64,000 bases of DNA from [Empedobacter] haloabium (GTDB lineage Bacteria > Pseudomonadota > Gammaproteobacteria > Burkholderiales > Burkholderiaceae_D), in assembly GCA_008011715.2 (NCBI GenBank), contig CP136508.1, forward strand, positions 1,426,001 through 1,490,000, read 5' to 3'. Position numbers and translations under genes: made by a program. This document shows, in pieces, positions 44,527 to 53,341 of this stretch. A model generated the notes under the pieces. It was not told the origin of the DNA and did no database searches. It saw nothing but the letters and a program-made list of their open reading frames with translations. Position 1 is the stretch's first letter. Every line of letters starts with the position of its first letter.

Positions 44527-45429
44527 ATGACTTACAAGACCATCGCCGACACGATCGGCAACACCCCGCTGGTGCAACTGGTGCGCCTGCCGGGCGCCGA
44601 CGCCGTCGCGCGCAACAACGTCATCCTGGGCAAGCTGGAAGGCGACAATCCGGCCGGTTCCGTCAAGGACCGCGCCGCCATGTCGATGCTGCGCCGTGCC
44701 GAGGAGCGCGGCGACATCAAGCCGGGCGACACGCTGATCGAAGCCACCAGCGGCAATACCGGCATCGCGCTGGCGATGGCCGCCGCCATCCGTGGCTACA
44801 AGATGGTGCTGCTGATGCCGGAAAACCTGTCCGAGGAACGGCGCCAGAGCATGGCGGCCTATGGCGCGCAGATCGTGCTGACGCCGAAGACGGGCGGCAT
44901 GGAATACGCGCGCGACCTGGCCGAGCAGATGCAGAAGGACGGCAAGGGCATCATCCTCGACCAGTTCGCCAACGCCGACAATCCGCGCGCCCACTATGAG
45001 ACGACCGGTCCCGAGATCTGGCGCGACACGGAAGGCCGCATCACGCACTTCGTCAGCGCGATGGGCACGACGGGCACGATCATGGGCGTGTCGCAGTACC
45101 TGAAGGAGAAAAACGAGGGCATCCGCATCATCGGCGCCCAGCCGGAGGAGGGCTCGTCGATCCCCGGCATCCGCAAGTGGCCGGAAGCCTACCTGCCGAA
45201 GATCTTCGACAAGGCGCGCGTGGACCAGATCGAGTCGGTGTCGCAGGCGGCGGCCGAGCGCATGGCGCGCCGGCTGGCGGCGGAGGAGGGCATCTTTTGC
45301 GGCATCTCGGCCGCTGGCGCCTGCGAGATCGCACTGCGCATTTCGCAGACGGTGGAGAACGCGACGATCGTGTTCATCGTCTGCGACCGGGGTGACCGGT
45401 ATTTGTCGACGGGCGTCTTCCCGGCGTAA
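44527..45429 (+). CDS. cysM: Cysteine synthase B
   Basis: The 300-aa PLP enzyme has TIGNTPLVQLVRLPG, the PLP lysine Lys47 in NPAGSVKDRA and the substrate loop EATSGNTGIALAMAAAIRGY. The KLEGDNPAGS sequence and the shorter length indicate CysM rather than CysK. It makes cysteine from O-acetylserine with sulfide or thiosulfate. It begins 33 bp after the GNAT gene and could share its transcript. Confidence 0.95.
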   Translation: MTYKTIADTIGNTPLVQLVRLPGADAVARNNVILGKLEGDNPAGSVKDRAAMSMLRRAEERGDIKPGDTLIEATSGNTGIALAMAAAIRGYKMVLLMPENLSEERRQSMAAYGAQIVLTPKTGGMEYARDLAEQMQKDGKGIILDQFANADNPRAHYETTGPEIWRDTEGRITHFVSAMGTTGTIMGVSQYLKEKNEGIRIIGAQPEEGSSIPGIRKWPEAYLPKIFDKARVDQIESVSQAAAERMARRLAAEEGIFCGISAAGACEIALRISQTVENATIVFIVCDRGDRYLSTGVFPA

Positions 45430-45479
45430 GCCCATGGGACAGGCACCGATCGGCGCCTGTCTCCCGGAGCTGCCGGCAA

Positions 45480-45504
45480 TAAAAAAGCGCGCCCAAGGCG
45501 CGCT
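45480..45504 (-). terminator. Terminator of the HTH gene
   Basis: AGCGCGCC / GGCGCGCT arms around CAA; on the minus strand the stem is followed by TTTTTTATTG. It lies downstream of the leftward HTH gene and upstream of the cysM stop region, so it may end transcription from both sides. Confidence 0.85.
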
Positions 45505-45570
45505 GATGACGGCGGACGCACCGCGTAACGCCCTGCCCGCAAGCGGGAGGGCGCCAGCGCTGGCGCGGCA

Positions 45571-45930
45571 TCAACCGTTGTTGTTGCTGTTGTTGGTGCT
45601 GCTCTGTGGCGTTTCGCCTTCTTTCGGCTTGAACTGCTTGTCGCTGATACGGAACTTGTTGCGGCGGTCGCCCATCAGGTAACGCAGGTCGCGGATCGAC
45701 AGGTCGCTGACTTCGTGCATGCGAATCAGCAGCGAGGCGCCGACCGGCAGGCGGTGGTGGCGGATCTTGCTGATGACCGGCGGCGCCACTTCCAGCGCGC
45801 GCGACAGGGCCGCGTCGTTCTTCAGGCGCAGGTTCTCGATCAGCGTGTCCAGCAGGCGATTGGGGTTGTACTGCAGCAGATCGTCGCCTTCCGAATCGTT
45901 GTTCATATCAATACCGACTTGATTTGTCAT
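45571..45930 (-). CDS. Xre-like HTH DNA-binding protein (119 aa)
   Basis: A predicted helix-turn-helix (LKNDAALSRALEVAPPVISK, then IRHHRLPVGASLL) of the lambda-repressor-like type is followed by IRDLRYLMGDRRNKFRISDK and a Ser/Asn-rich tail with NNSNNN. GAAGGAA lies about 10 bp before the ATG at 45930; an internal ATG at 45906 is possible. It is a conserved small regulator in this bacterial group; its targets are unknown. Confidence 0.7.
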   Translation of the reverse strand: MTNQVGIDMNNDSEGDDLLQYNPNRLLDTLIENLRLKNDAALSRALEVAPPVISKIRHHRLPVGASLLIRMHEVSDLSIRDLRYLMGDRRNKFRISDKQFKPKEGETPQSSTNNSNNNG

Positions 45931-46401
45931 GATACGTCTGTTCCTTCTGTAAAGTTGTTCTGCAAAGTGAAACACTCGGAGCTCAAGCTGCGCTTCAGGG
46001 CCACGTTCCGGCCGTGCGCAAGGCTGCGCGCGACGTTTCCGAGACCCCTATGTTCTCCCTTCACTGAGGAACGATACGCGGATTCCGGGATAACAAGGTT
46101 TCATAATATATACACAATTGTACAACATTCCGCAATATTTTACTCACGAGCAATAGAAAAATGGTCCATCTTTTGCTCGCCGTTGTCCTATCGCAACAAT
46201 GTGTGAGAATTCTACCTGAATTTTTGTGGTAGATAAACGCACAAGAGCGGACGCGGCTTTGTCAATCGTACAATTTTAAGTGTAATATAAAACTTACCAC
46301 TACTGCTGCACTAAATGCAACAGTAACGGCAGTTTCCCACAAACATTACATTCTTGCAAGCAACGAACGGAGCTTTTTACGCTCCGTTACATATGCGCGC
46401 G
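45931..46401. other. AT-rich gene-free region
   Basis: From about 46080 to 46365 the sequence is strikingly AT-rich for this genome (runs such as TATATACACAATTGTACAAC). No frame with a ribosome-binding site is seen. It must contain the promoter of the HTH gene at 45930, and a weak hairpin (46366-46388) lies just downstream of mltB. Curved, AT-rich DNA like this is a likely nucleoid-protein binding zone. Confidence 0.55.
46366..46388 (-). terminator. Weak terminator candidate after mltB
   Basis: AACGGAGC / GCTCCGTT arms with a 7-base loop lie 14 bp downstream of the mltB stop. The minus-strand T-tract is weak. Confidence 0.5.
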
Positions 46402-47547
46402 TTACGACCCGGAACGGGTGATGCGGACTGCGCGGCCCAGTTCGACGACGGACATCGCATAGAAATAGCTGCGGTTGTATTGCGTGATCGCGAAGAAGTT
46501 GTTGCTTGCTACCCAGTATTCGGTCGGCTCCGAGCCGTTCTGGAGGTCCACCAGCCCGTAGAGCATGCTTGGCGGCAAGGAGGATGTGGTGACGATGCCG
46601 GCCCCCGTCAAGTCTTCCGGGCGAACTTTTGCTTCGAGGCCAAGATTCAGGTATTGCTCCCACGCGCGGCTGGGCGATACGGTGGCGTGATAAACGATGG
46701 GACCAGGCTGGTCGCGTTGCCAGCCATGGCCGACCAGGAAGGCCGCCACGCTGCCGATCGCGTCCGCTGCCGAGTTACGCAGGTCGATGCGGCCGTCGCC
46801 GTCGAAGTCCACCCCGTACTTGACGATATTGCTGGGCATGAACTGCGGCATGCCGACGGCGCCGGCGAACGAGCCTTGCAGCGAGAGCGGATCGATGCCG
46901 GTCTGGCGCGCGTACAGCAGGGTGGCCTCCAGCTCGTCGCGGAAGAACGCCATGCGCGCATCGCGGTTCGGTGCGACCGGGTAAGCGAAGGCCAGCGTCG
47001 TCAGCGTGTCGATGACACGGAAGCGTCCCGTATCGCGGCCGTAGATGGTTTCCACGCCGATGATGCCGACCAGGATCTCGGCCGGTACGCCGTACAGCGC
47101 CTCGGCCCGCGCCAGCGCCTCGGCATTGTCGTTCCAGAAGCGCACGCCGGCGTTGATGCGGATCGGTTCGATGAAGCGGCTGCTGTAGACCGTCCAGTTC
47201 TTCGGCTTGCCCGGCGGCGCCGGCTTGACCAGCTGCACGACGGAATCGAGGTAGCGCACATTCGACAGCAGGGAGGCCAGTTCGGTACGGCTGAAGCCGT
47301 GCTTGCCGACCATGTCGTCGACGAAGGCCTGCACTTCCTTCCACTGGCCGAAGTTGACGAATTCCCCGGTGTAGTAGTCGCTGGCGGGCGCCGCGACGGG
47401 CTTTTTCGCCGGCTTGGCCTTCGACTTCTTCACGTTCTTGTGGGGCGCCGCGAACACTTCGGGCGGGCACAGGCTGGTGGCGGCCACGAGGGCGGACAGC
47501 AGCAGGGTGACTAAGGGTTTGTTACGGAATCGCTTGGCAAATGTCAT
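46402..47547 (-). CDS. mltB: Lytic murein transglycosylase B
   Basis: The start at 47547 (MTFAKRFRNKPLVTLLLSAL) gives a signal peptide ending near EVFAAP. It is followed by a Lys/Ala-rich linker and the family 3 lytic transglycosylase domain: catalytic Glu166 in IIGVETIYGRDTG, GAVGMPQFMPSN and VDFDGDGRIDL. No lipobox cysteine is found at the cleavage site, so it is probably a soluble or loosely bound periplasmic form (Slt35/MltB-like). It cleaves peptidoglycan glycan strands to anhydromuropeptides. Confidence 0.92.
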   Translation of the reverse strand: MTFAKRFRNKPLVTLLLSALVAATSLCPPEVFAAPHKNVKKSKAKPAKKPVAAPASDYYTGEFVNFGQWKEVQAFVDDMVGKHGFSRTELASLLSNVRYLDSVVQLVKPAPPGKPKNWTVYSSRFIEPIRINAGVRFWNDNAEALARAEALYGVPAEILVGIIGVETIYGRDTGRFRVIDTLTTLAFAYPVAPNRDARMAFFRDELEATLLYARQTGIDPLSLQGSFAGAVGMPQFMPSNIVKYGVDFDGDGRIDLRNSAADAIGSVAAFLVGHGWQRDQPGPIVYHATVSPSRAWEQYLNLGLEAKVRPEDLTGAGIVTTSSLPPSMLYGLVDLQNGSEPTEYWVASNNFFAITQYNRSYFYAMSVVELGRAVRITRSGS

Positions 47548-47560
47548 GGAAAATCGTGGA

Positions 47561-49555
47561 TCAGCGCAATAGTGAGGCCAGCCTGGCGGCGGACCGGTTT
47601 CGTTCATCGTCGTCGAGTGCGCGATAACGGAGCGCACTATAGAGTTCCAGAAATTCCGCATAGGCGGCCTTCCGCTCTTCCGGCAGCGGCAGCGCCCGCA
47701 CTCGGAGTACCAGGCTGTGCGGTCCCTCGCCGGTCGCGGGCACGAGTCCGTGACCGGCCAGCTGACGGCACAGGCGGGCGTAGGCCGCCTGCACCGGATC
47801 GGCCGCGCGAGCCCGTCGCAGGCGTCGCCAGCCCCAGATCAGCAGGCCCAGCAGTGCCGCCGCTGCGGGCGTGTGCCAGGTGCCGACCTTGTCCCATAGT
47901 TCCGCAAGGAAATTTTGCTGCCGTTCGGGATTGTAATCCAGGACCCATTGATTCCAAGCATTATTCATCGCATTGATGCGAAAACGCAGGCGCGAAAGCC
48001 ACGAATCCTTGTCGTTCTGCAAAGCGATCAGCCCGGTCAGGCCGAACGGTGCCTGCGCCGGCAAGGCGCGCGCGAGGCTGGCATTGACCCGTTCCGGCGC
48101 CACTGCCGCGGTGGGATCGACGCGGCGCCAGCCCTGGCCGGCGATCCAGACCTCGGCCCAGGCGTGCGCATCGGACTGGCGCACCGTGACGTAGCCGTCC
48201 ACCGGATTGAATTCGCCGCCCTGGTAGCCCGTGACGACGCGGGCCGGGACGCCGGCGGCACGCATCAGGAACACGAACGAGCCGGCAAAGTGCTCGCAGA
48301 AGCCCTGGCGGGTACGGAACAGGAACTCGTCCACGCTGTGGCGGCCCAGCAGCGCCGGCTCCAGCGTGTATTCGAAGCGCTTCTCGCGCAGCAGGCGCAG
48401 GACGGCATCGACGATTTCCGGCGTGCCTTCGCGCCGTTCTTGCGCCAGCGCCCGCAGTCGCGCGCCCAGTGCCAGCGTCAGCGGATTGAAGCCCGCCGGC
48501 AGTTGCAGCCACTTGCCTGTCAGCGCCGGGTCCAGGTCGGCCTGCAATGTGTACTGGCTATGCGCGGTGGCGCGGTAGCGGATGCGTTGCTGCAGTGGAC
48601 GCAGGGTGAAGGTCTCCAGTTCGTCGGACGTGGCCACGCGCTGGCCCGGCACCGGCAGGTCCGGGCGGGTCAATTCCAACGTGAACAGGTAGCGCCGCTC
48701 GCTCGCTTCCATCGTGATCTCGTGGCGGATCGCGCGCCCGCCCAGGGCCATCGTCAGGCCGTCGGCGTTCCTGCGGTAGGGCGTGCCGCCAATGCGGGTC
48801 CAGGTGCGGCCGTCGTAGTTGCTGAGCACCACGCCGCGCCAGTACAGCCGGTTCTGCGCCGGTGCCGGATCGAGGAAGCGCACCCGGAACGCCACTTCCT
48901 CCGACAGTGCCAGGTTCGTCATCGAGCCGGGCGCCATTGTGTCCGAGATGCCGGTGCGGGCCGAGCGGGCATCGCCCGGCAGGCCCCATAACGGCCCCTG
49001 GATGCGCGGGAAGCCGATGAACAGCAGCGCCGCCAGCGGCGTGGCCAGCAGGGCCACCTTGCCGGCCAGGCGCACGCGCCGCGCCAGCGGCGGCACCGCG
49101 CCCGTGTACTGGAACGTCAGCTGTGCCGTCAGCAGCACCACCAGCGTGACGGCCATGCCCAGGGCGGTGAGCATCGTCTGCGAATAGAAGAAGTTCGTCA
49201 GCAGCAGGAAGAAGCTGAGGAACAGCACGACGAACAGGTCGCGCCGCGCATGCATTTCCAGCAGCTTGAACGCCAGCAGCAGCGCCAGCATGGCCACGCC
49301 CGGGTCGCGCCCCAGCAGCGTGCGGTAGGAGTACCACACGCCTGCCATCGCCAGCAGCGCGACCGGCAGCAGCAGCCAGACGGGCGGCAGGCGCCGGCCG
49401 CGCCACGTCAGCAGGGCGCGCCAGAACAAGGTGACGCAGACGGTGGCGCTGGTCCACAGCGGCAGGTGGGCGAAGTGCGGCGCGATCACGAGCAGCGCCG
49501 CCACGACCAGCAGCAGCGTGTCGGCCTTGTCGCGCGTCAGCACGGGCAGGCGCAT
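47561..49555 (-). CDS. Membrane transglutaminase-like protein (TgpA type)
   Basis: The 664-aa protein has about six N-terminal membrane helices (residues 10-190), a DUF3488-type middle region and a transglutaminase-core domain. The Cys420 (RQGFCEHFAGSFVF), His464 (SDAHAW) and Asp480 (RVDPTA) triad is present. A further membrane helix and a short cytoplasmic DUF4129-type tail follow. TgpA of Pseudomonas is an essential envelope protein of uncertain substrate. It overlaps the DUF58 gene by one base (TGATG); the MoxR/DUF58/transglutaminase order is a well-known operon. Confidence 0.9.
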   Translation of the reverse strand: MRLPVLTRDKADTLLLVVAALLVIAPHFAHLPLWTSATVCVTLFWRALLTWRGRRLPPVWLLLPVALLAMAGVWYSYRTLLGRDPGVAMLALLLAFKLLEMHARRDLFVVLFLSFFLLLTNFFYSQTMLTALGMAVTLVVLLTAQLTFQYTGAVPPLARRVRLAGKVALLATPLAALLFIGFPRIQGPLWGLPGDARSARTGISDTMAPGSMTNLALSEEVAFRVRFLDPAPAQNRLYWRGVVLSNYDGRTWTRIGGTPYRRNADGLTMALGGRAIRHEITMEASERRYLFTLELTRPDLPVPGQRVATSDELETFTLRPLQQRIRYRATAHSQYTLQADLDPALTGKWLQLPAGFNPLTLALGARLRALAQERREGTPEIVDAVLRLLREKRFEYTLEPALLGRHSVDEFLFRTRQGFCEHFAGSFVFLMRAAGVPARVVTGYQGGEFNPVDGYVTVRQSDAHAWAEVWIAGQGWRRVDPTAAVAPERVNASLARALPAQAPFGLTGLIALQNDKDSWLSRLRFRINAMNNAWNQWVLDYNPERQQNFLAELWDKVGTWHTPAAAALLGLLIWGWRRLRRARAADPVQAAYARLCRQLAGHGLVPATGEGPHSLVLRVRALPLPEERKAAYAEFLELYSALRYRALDDDERNRSAARLASLLR

Positions 49556-50526
49556 CAAGTACCTCCCGCGTCGCCGTACAGCGCCAGCGCGCGCAGGCAG
49601 GCGGCGCGATGCGCATCGCCCAGCGCGGCCGGATAGTGGTGGTGGCCCAGCCGGAAGGCATACGGCAGCGCGCGTGCCTCGGCCTGCAGCACCCACTGCG
49701 TCATGCGCGCCAGCCGCAGCTCGAGGTCGAGTTGCAGCGGCAGGTCGGCGAAGTCGAGCAGCAGCTCGGCCACGGCGCCGCCGTCGAAGTGCTTGGTGAC
49801 GAGCTGGCCGCCGTCCTCCGGGTGCAGGCGCGCGATCTGGCGCCAGGCCAGGTGGCGCATCGGGTCGCCGGGCTGGTAGCTGCGGATGCCGGCGAAGTTG
49901 TCCAGCCCCACGGTGCCGTGGCCTTCCGCGCTGGCATCGCCGCGCGAGGGCAGCGGCGGGGCATCCTGCTCGGGGAACGGGTAGACCAGCACGCGCAGGT
50001 CCGGCTGCCAGTTGCTCCAGGCGCCGAACAGGCCGAGCGGAAAGCGCGTCGTCAGGCGCACCGGTGGCGCCACCAGCCAGCCGCGCCGGCTCGCCGGCAC
50101 CGTCAGCGTGACGGCGGTGCTGGCGCCGGCCGCCACGTCCACCGCATGGGCGGGCTGGGTGCGCCACGGCGTGCCGGCCGGGTGGAAGCCGATGCGGATG
50201 GCGCAGCGGTCGGCCTGGCCGTCGTTATGCAGCTGCAGCTCGAACTGCGCTTCCTCGCCCGCGAAAACGGGCTGCGCCCGTCCCGCGAGCAGGCGCAGGC
50301 CGGCCAGGTTGCGCACGGTGAGCACCATGTCGACGATGGCACAGGAGCCGGCAAAGAACGTCAGCGCAAACCCCAGCCCCAACGTGTAATTGATGGCGCC
50401 GACCAGCATCAGCACCAGCAGGGCGACATACGCCACGCCGGCGCGGCTGGGCAGCACGTAGACGCGGCGCATCGTCAGCACGGTCGCGGCGCTGCGTTCC
50501 GGCATGCGCGAGGCCGGTCTGGCCAT
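49555..50526 (-). CDS. DUF58 protein (vWA-like, membrane-anchored)
   Basis: The ATG at 50526 overlaps the stop region of the MoxR ATPase gene. The 323-aa product has two membrane helices near residues 25-70, beta-rich middle sequence, and the DUF58 signature GLDNFAGIRSYQPGDPMRHL followed by AWRQIAR near the centre. DUF58 proteins probably act as membrane partners of MoxR ATPases, with a von Willebrand A-like fold. A longer upstream reading frame in this region is an artefact. Confidence 0.88.
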   Translation of the reverse strand: MARPASRMPERSAATVLTMRRVYVLPSRAGVAYVALLVLMLVGAINYTLGLGFALTFFAGSCAIVDMVLTVRNLAGLRLLAGRAQPVFAGEEAQFELQLHNDGQADRCAIRIGFHPAGTPWRTQPAHAVDVAAGASTAVTLTVPASRRGWLVAPPVRLTTRFPLGLFGAWSNWQPDLRVLVYPFPEQDAPPLPSRGDASAEGHGTVGLDNFAGIRSYQPGDPMRHLAWRQIARLHPEDGGQLVTKHFDGGAVAELLLDFADLPLQLDLELRLARMTQWVLQAEARALPYAFRLGHHHYPAALGDAHRAACLRALALYGDAGGT

Positions 50527-50528
50527 GG

Positions 50529-51464
50529 CTAGACCGGCACGGACTGCTGCAGCCGCAGCACCAGGTCGCGGCTGGCCAGCGCCACGCCGTGCGCCGACTT
50601 CAGGGGGCGCAGCCGGTGCGCGCAGACGGGCACCAGCACGGCCTGCACGTCCTCCGGCAGCACATGGTCGCGCCCCTCCAGCGCGGCCCAGGCGCGCGCC
50701 GCCTGCAGCAGCGCGAGCGCCGCGCGCGGCGACAGCCCTTCGGCGAACGAGCCGTTCTGGCGCGACGCCTGGGCCAGCGCCTGCACATAGTCGACCAGCG
50801 CGGCCGACGCGTGAATCCGGCGCAGCCCCTGCTGCGCCGCCGCCAGTTCGGCGGGCGTCATCGCCGCCGGCAAGGTCTTGAGCAGCGCGCGCCGGTCCTC
50901 GCCCAGCAGCAATGCCCGCTCCGCGGCCGGGTCGGGGTAGCCCAGCGAAAGGCACATCAGGAAGCGGTCCAGCTGCGATTCGGGCAAGGGGAAGGTGCCC
51001 ACCTGGTGCGTGGGATTCTGCGTGGCGATGACGAAGAACGGCTCGGGCAGCGGCCGCGTGACGCCGTCCGCGCTGACCTGGCGCTCCTCCATCGCCTCCA
51101 GCAGGCCCGATTGCGTCTTCGGCGTGGCGCGGTTGATTTCGTCGGCCAGCAGCACCTGCGTGAAGATGGGACCGGGGTGGAACACGAAGCCATTCTTTTC
51201 GCGCTCGTAGATCGAGATGCCCGCGACGTCGGCCGGCAGCAGGTCGCTGGTGAACTGGATGCGGTTGAAGCGCAGTCCCAGCGAAATGGCCAGCGCGTGG
51301 GACAGCGTGGTCTTGCCGACACCCGGCACGTCCTCGACCAGCAGGTGGCCGCCGGCCAGCAGGCAGGTCAGCGCCTGGCGGATCTGCAGGTCCTTGCCGA
51401 CGATGATGGTCCCCACCTGGCGCGCGACGTCGTGCAATTTTGCATACATGGTGTCTGATATCAT
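50529..51464 (-). CDS. MoxR-family AAA+ ATPase
   Basis: The 311-aa protein has Walker A EDVPGVGKTTLSHALA, Walker B VLLADEINRATPKTQ and the MoxR-specific EAMEERQVSADG and ATQNPTHQVGTFPLPESQLD segments. MoxR ATPases act as chaperone-like partners for vWA-domain proteins; here the DUF58 gene follows with a one-codon overlap region. Starts at 51464 (MISDTMYAK) or 51449 (MYAK) are possible. Confidence 0.92.
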   Translation of the reverse strand: MISDTMYAKLHDVARQVGTIIVGKDLQIRQALTCLLAGGHLLVEDVPGVGKTTLSHALAISLGLRFNRIQFTSDLLPADVAGISIYEREKNGFVFHPGPIFTQVLLADEINRATPKTQSGLLEAMEERQVSADGVTRPLPEPFFVIATQNPTHQVGTFPLPESQLDRFLMCLSLGYPDPAAERALLLGEDRRALLKTLPAAMTPAELAAAQQGLRRIHASAALVDYVQALAQASRQNGSFAEGLSPRAALALLQAARAWAALEGRDHVLPEDVQAVLVPVCAHRLRPLKSAHGVALASRDLVLRLQQSVPV

Positions 51465-51543
51465 GGTGCCTGTGATGCAGGGGATTCTACCCTGCGCCAT
51501 TGATCATGCGGTACGGAAACGAGCGGGTACAGACCACAGCACA

Positions 51544-52470
51544 ATGACCACAGCCATTTACAGCCATCCCGATTGCCAGCGTCACGAAATGGGGCAATGG
51601 CACCCCGAATCCCCCGCGCGGCTGCAAGCCATCGCCGACCAGTTGATCAATGCGCACATCGACGACCTGCTGGAGCATCGCGAAGCGCCCCTGGTGGACT
51701 TGGCCGACGTGGCGCGCAATCACTCGCCCAACGCCATCGCCATCGTCAAGACCCAGCCGCACGAGGGCGACGACTACTATCCGATCGACGGCGACACCTC
51801 GCTGAACCGGCACAGCTGGCAGGCCGCATTGCGCGCCGCCGGGGCGGCGGTGGCGGCGACGGATGCCGTCATCGATGGTGAAATCGATAACGCCTTCTGC
51901 GCCGTGCGACCGCCCGGCCACCACGCGCGGCCGTCGGCGCCGATGGGCTTCTGCCTGTTCAACAACGTGGCCATCGCGGCGCGCCACGCGCTCGATGCGC
52001 GCGGCCTGAGGCGGGTCGCGATCATCGACTTCGACGTCCACCACGGCAACGGCACCGAGGAAGCGTTCCGCGACGAGCGCCGCGTGCTGATGGCGAGCTT
52101 CTTCCAGCACCCGTACTATCCCTACGTGGACGCGCTGCCGATCACGCCGAACCGGATCAACGTGCCGGTGCCCGCCTACACCAAGGGCGACGTGGTGCGC
52201 CAGCTGGTGCTGGACAAATGGCTGCCGGCGCTGCACGCGTTCAAGCCGGAGATGATCTTCATCTCGGCCGGCTTCGATGCCCACCGCGAGGACGACCTGG
52301 GCGGCATGGGCCTGGTGGAGGCGGACTATGCGTGGATGACGGAGCAGTTGGTGGCGGTGGCGAAAAAGCACGCCAGAGGACGCATCGTCAGTTGCCTGGA
52401 GGGCGGCTACAACCTGTCGGCCCTGGGGCGCAGCGTGGTGGCGCACGTCAAGGCGCTGGCGGAAATATGA
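51544..52470 (+). CDS. Histone-deacetylase-family amidohydrolase
   Basis: The 308-aa protein has the zinc-dependent deacetylase signatures: HPESPARLQAI near the N terminus, VRPPGHHARPSAPMGFCLFN with the catalytic histidine pair, DFDVHHGNGTEEAF (zinc ligands) and FISAGFDAHREDDLGGMGL. Bacterial relatives act on acetylpolyamines, acetoin-related substrates or acetyl-lysine. The gene faces the MoxR operon, so the two are divergent with a 79-bp shared promoter region. Confidence 0.9.
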   Translation: MTTAIYSHPDCQRHEMGQWHPESPARLQAIADQLINAHIDDLLEHREAPLVDLADVARNHSPNAIAIVKTQPHEGDDYYPIDGDTSLNRHSWQAALRAAGAAVAATDAVIDGEIDNAFCAVRPPGHHARPSAPMGFCLFNNVAIAARHALDARGLRRVAIIDFDVHHGNGTEEAFRDERRVLMASFFQHPYYPYVDALPITPNRINVPVPAYTKGDVVRQLVLDKWLPALHAFKPEMIFISAGFDAHREDDLGGMGLVEADYAWMTEQLVAVAKKHARGRIVSCLEGGYNLSALGRSVVAHVKALAEI

Positions 52471-52479
52471 GAGACCCAT

Positions 52480-52532
52480 GGTGTCAGGCACCTATCTGCG
52501 GGTCGGAGACCCGCAGATAGGTGCCTGACACC
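52480..52532. repeat. Perfect 25-bp inverted repeat between convergent genes
   Basis: GGTGTCAGGCACCTATCTGC plus GGGTC (52480-52504) and its exact reverse complement (52508-52532) are separated by GGA. It lies 10 bp after the HDAC-like stop and just before the end of the convergent secreted-protein gene, so it can act as a bidirectional transcription barrier. The GTGTCAGGCACC arms differ from the GGGGTC family. Confidence 0.9.
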
Positions 52533-52538
52533 GCAGGG

Positions 52539-53222
52539 TTACGTCCCATATTCGAATTCGACCATCGCATCGTCGCCCCAGCCCCCATCGGCCAGCGGCG
52601 GCGTGAAGCGGCGCGCGTGTTGCCGGTTGACGGGCAGGGCCTCGCGCCGCGAACCCTCGCGCAGCCAGGCCGCGCGCAAGGCCTGTGGCGCCTCGAAGGC
52701 AGTGTGCGCCAGCGGCGAGTGGCACGGCCCGCCGTTCGCTTCCAGCGCGCCGCGCGCCTGCGGCGTCAGCGCCTCGCGGTCGATCGCCCACTGCACCGCG
52801 CATTGCAGGCGCAGGTCGCCCAGCCGGCGCGCATTGGCCGGCACGCCCGGGCTGCGCACGTCCGGCCGCCAGCGGAACGAATTGCGCTTCTTGTTCAGTA
52901 CCAGTTCGGCGCGGTCGGCCAGCGCCGCCGCGCTGCGCGGGAGCACGAAGCCGCCGTCGGCCGCCAGCTCGACGGGCAGGCTGACCGTGTCGCCGCTGAT
53001 CGTCAGGGTCAGGCCGTCCAGCGTTTCGCCGGTTGCGGCGGGACGCAGCAGGAAGCGCAGCGCGGCTTTCGGCGCGTGCGCGCGCTCCAGGTCGAACGCG
53101 TCCAGCCCCTTGACCATCGTGCGGTAGGCCTTCAATTCCGGGTCGCGGATGCCTGCCACTTCGACAACGGGGGCAGCGTTCGCAAAAGCGTGGAAGGCGA
53201 GCAGAAGGGCGGCAAGTTTCAT
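52539..53222 (-). CDS. Secreted hypothetical protein (227 aa)
   Basis: The start at 53222 gives a signal peptide (MKLAALLLAFHAFANAAPVV). The mature part shows ITISGDTVSLPVELAADGGF-like beta structure, which would suit a periplasmic binding or structural protein, and a C-terminal 'ADGGWGDDAMVEFEYG'. No family is recognised. It is convergent with the HDAC-like gene. Confidence 0.65.
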   Translation of the reverse strand: MKLAALLLAFHAFANAAPVVEVAGIRDPELKAYRTMVKGLDAFDLERAHAPKAALRFLLRPAATGETLDGLTLTISGDTVSLPVELAADGGFVLPRSAAALADRAELVLNKKRNSFRWRPDVRSPGVPANARRLGDLRLQCAVQWAIDREALTPQARGALEANGGPCHSPLAHTAFEAPQALRAAWLREGSRREALPVNRQHARRFTPPLADGGWGDDAMVEFEYGT

Positions 53223-53341
53223 GGCGGGACGAATGGCGGGCAGGCGTCTATGGTACCAGCGACTTGCTGCCAAGAAAATAGGCGACACGCCACAGTCCCG
53301 GTAAAATAGCGGATTGATCCAACGATTTTGAAGGCAACAGC

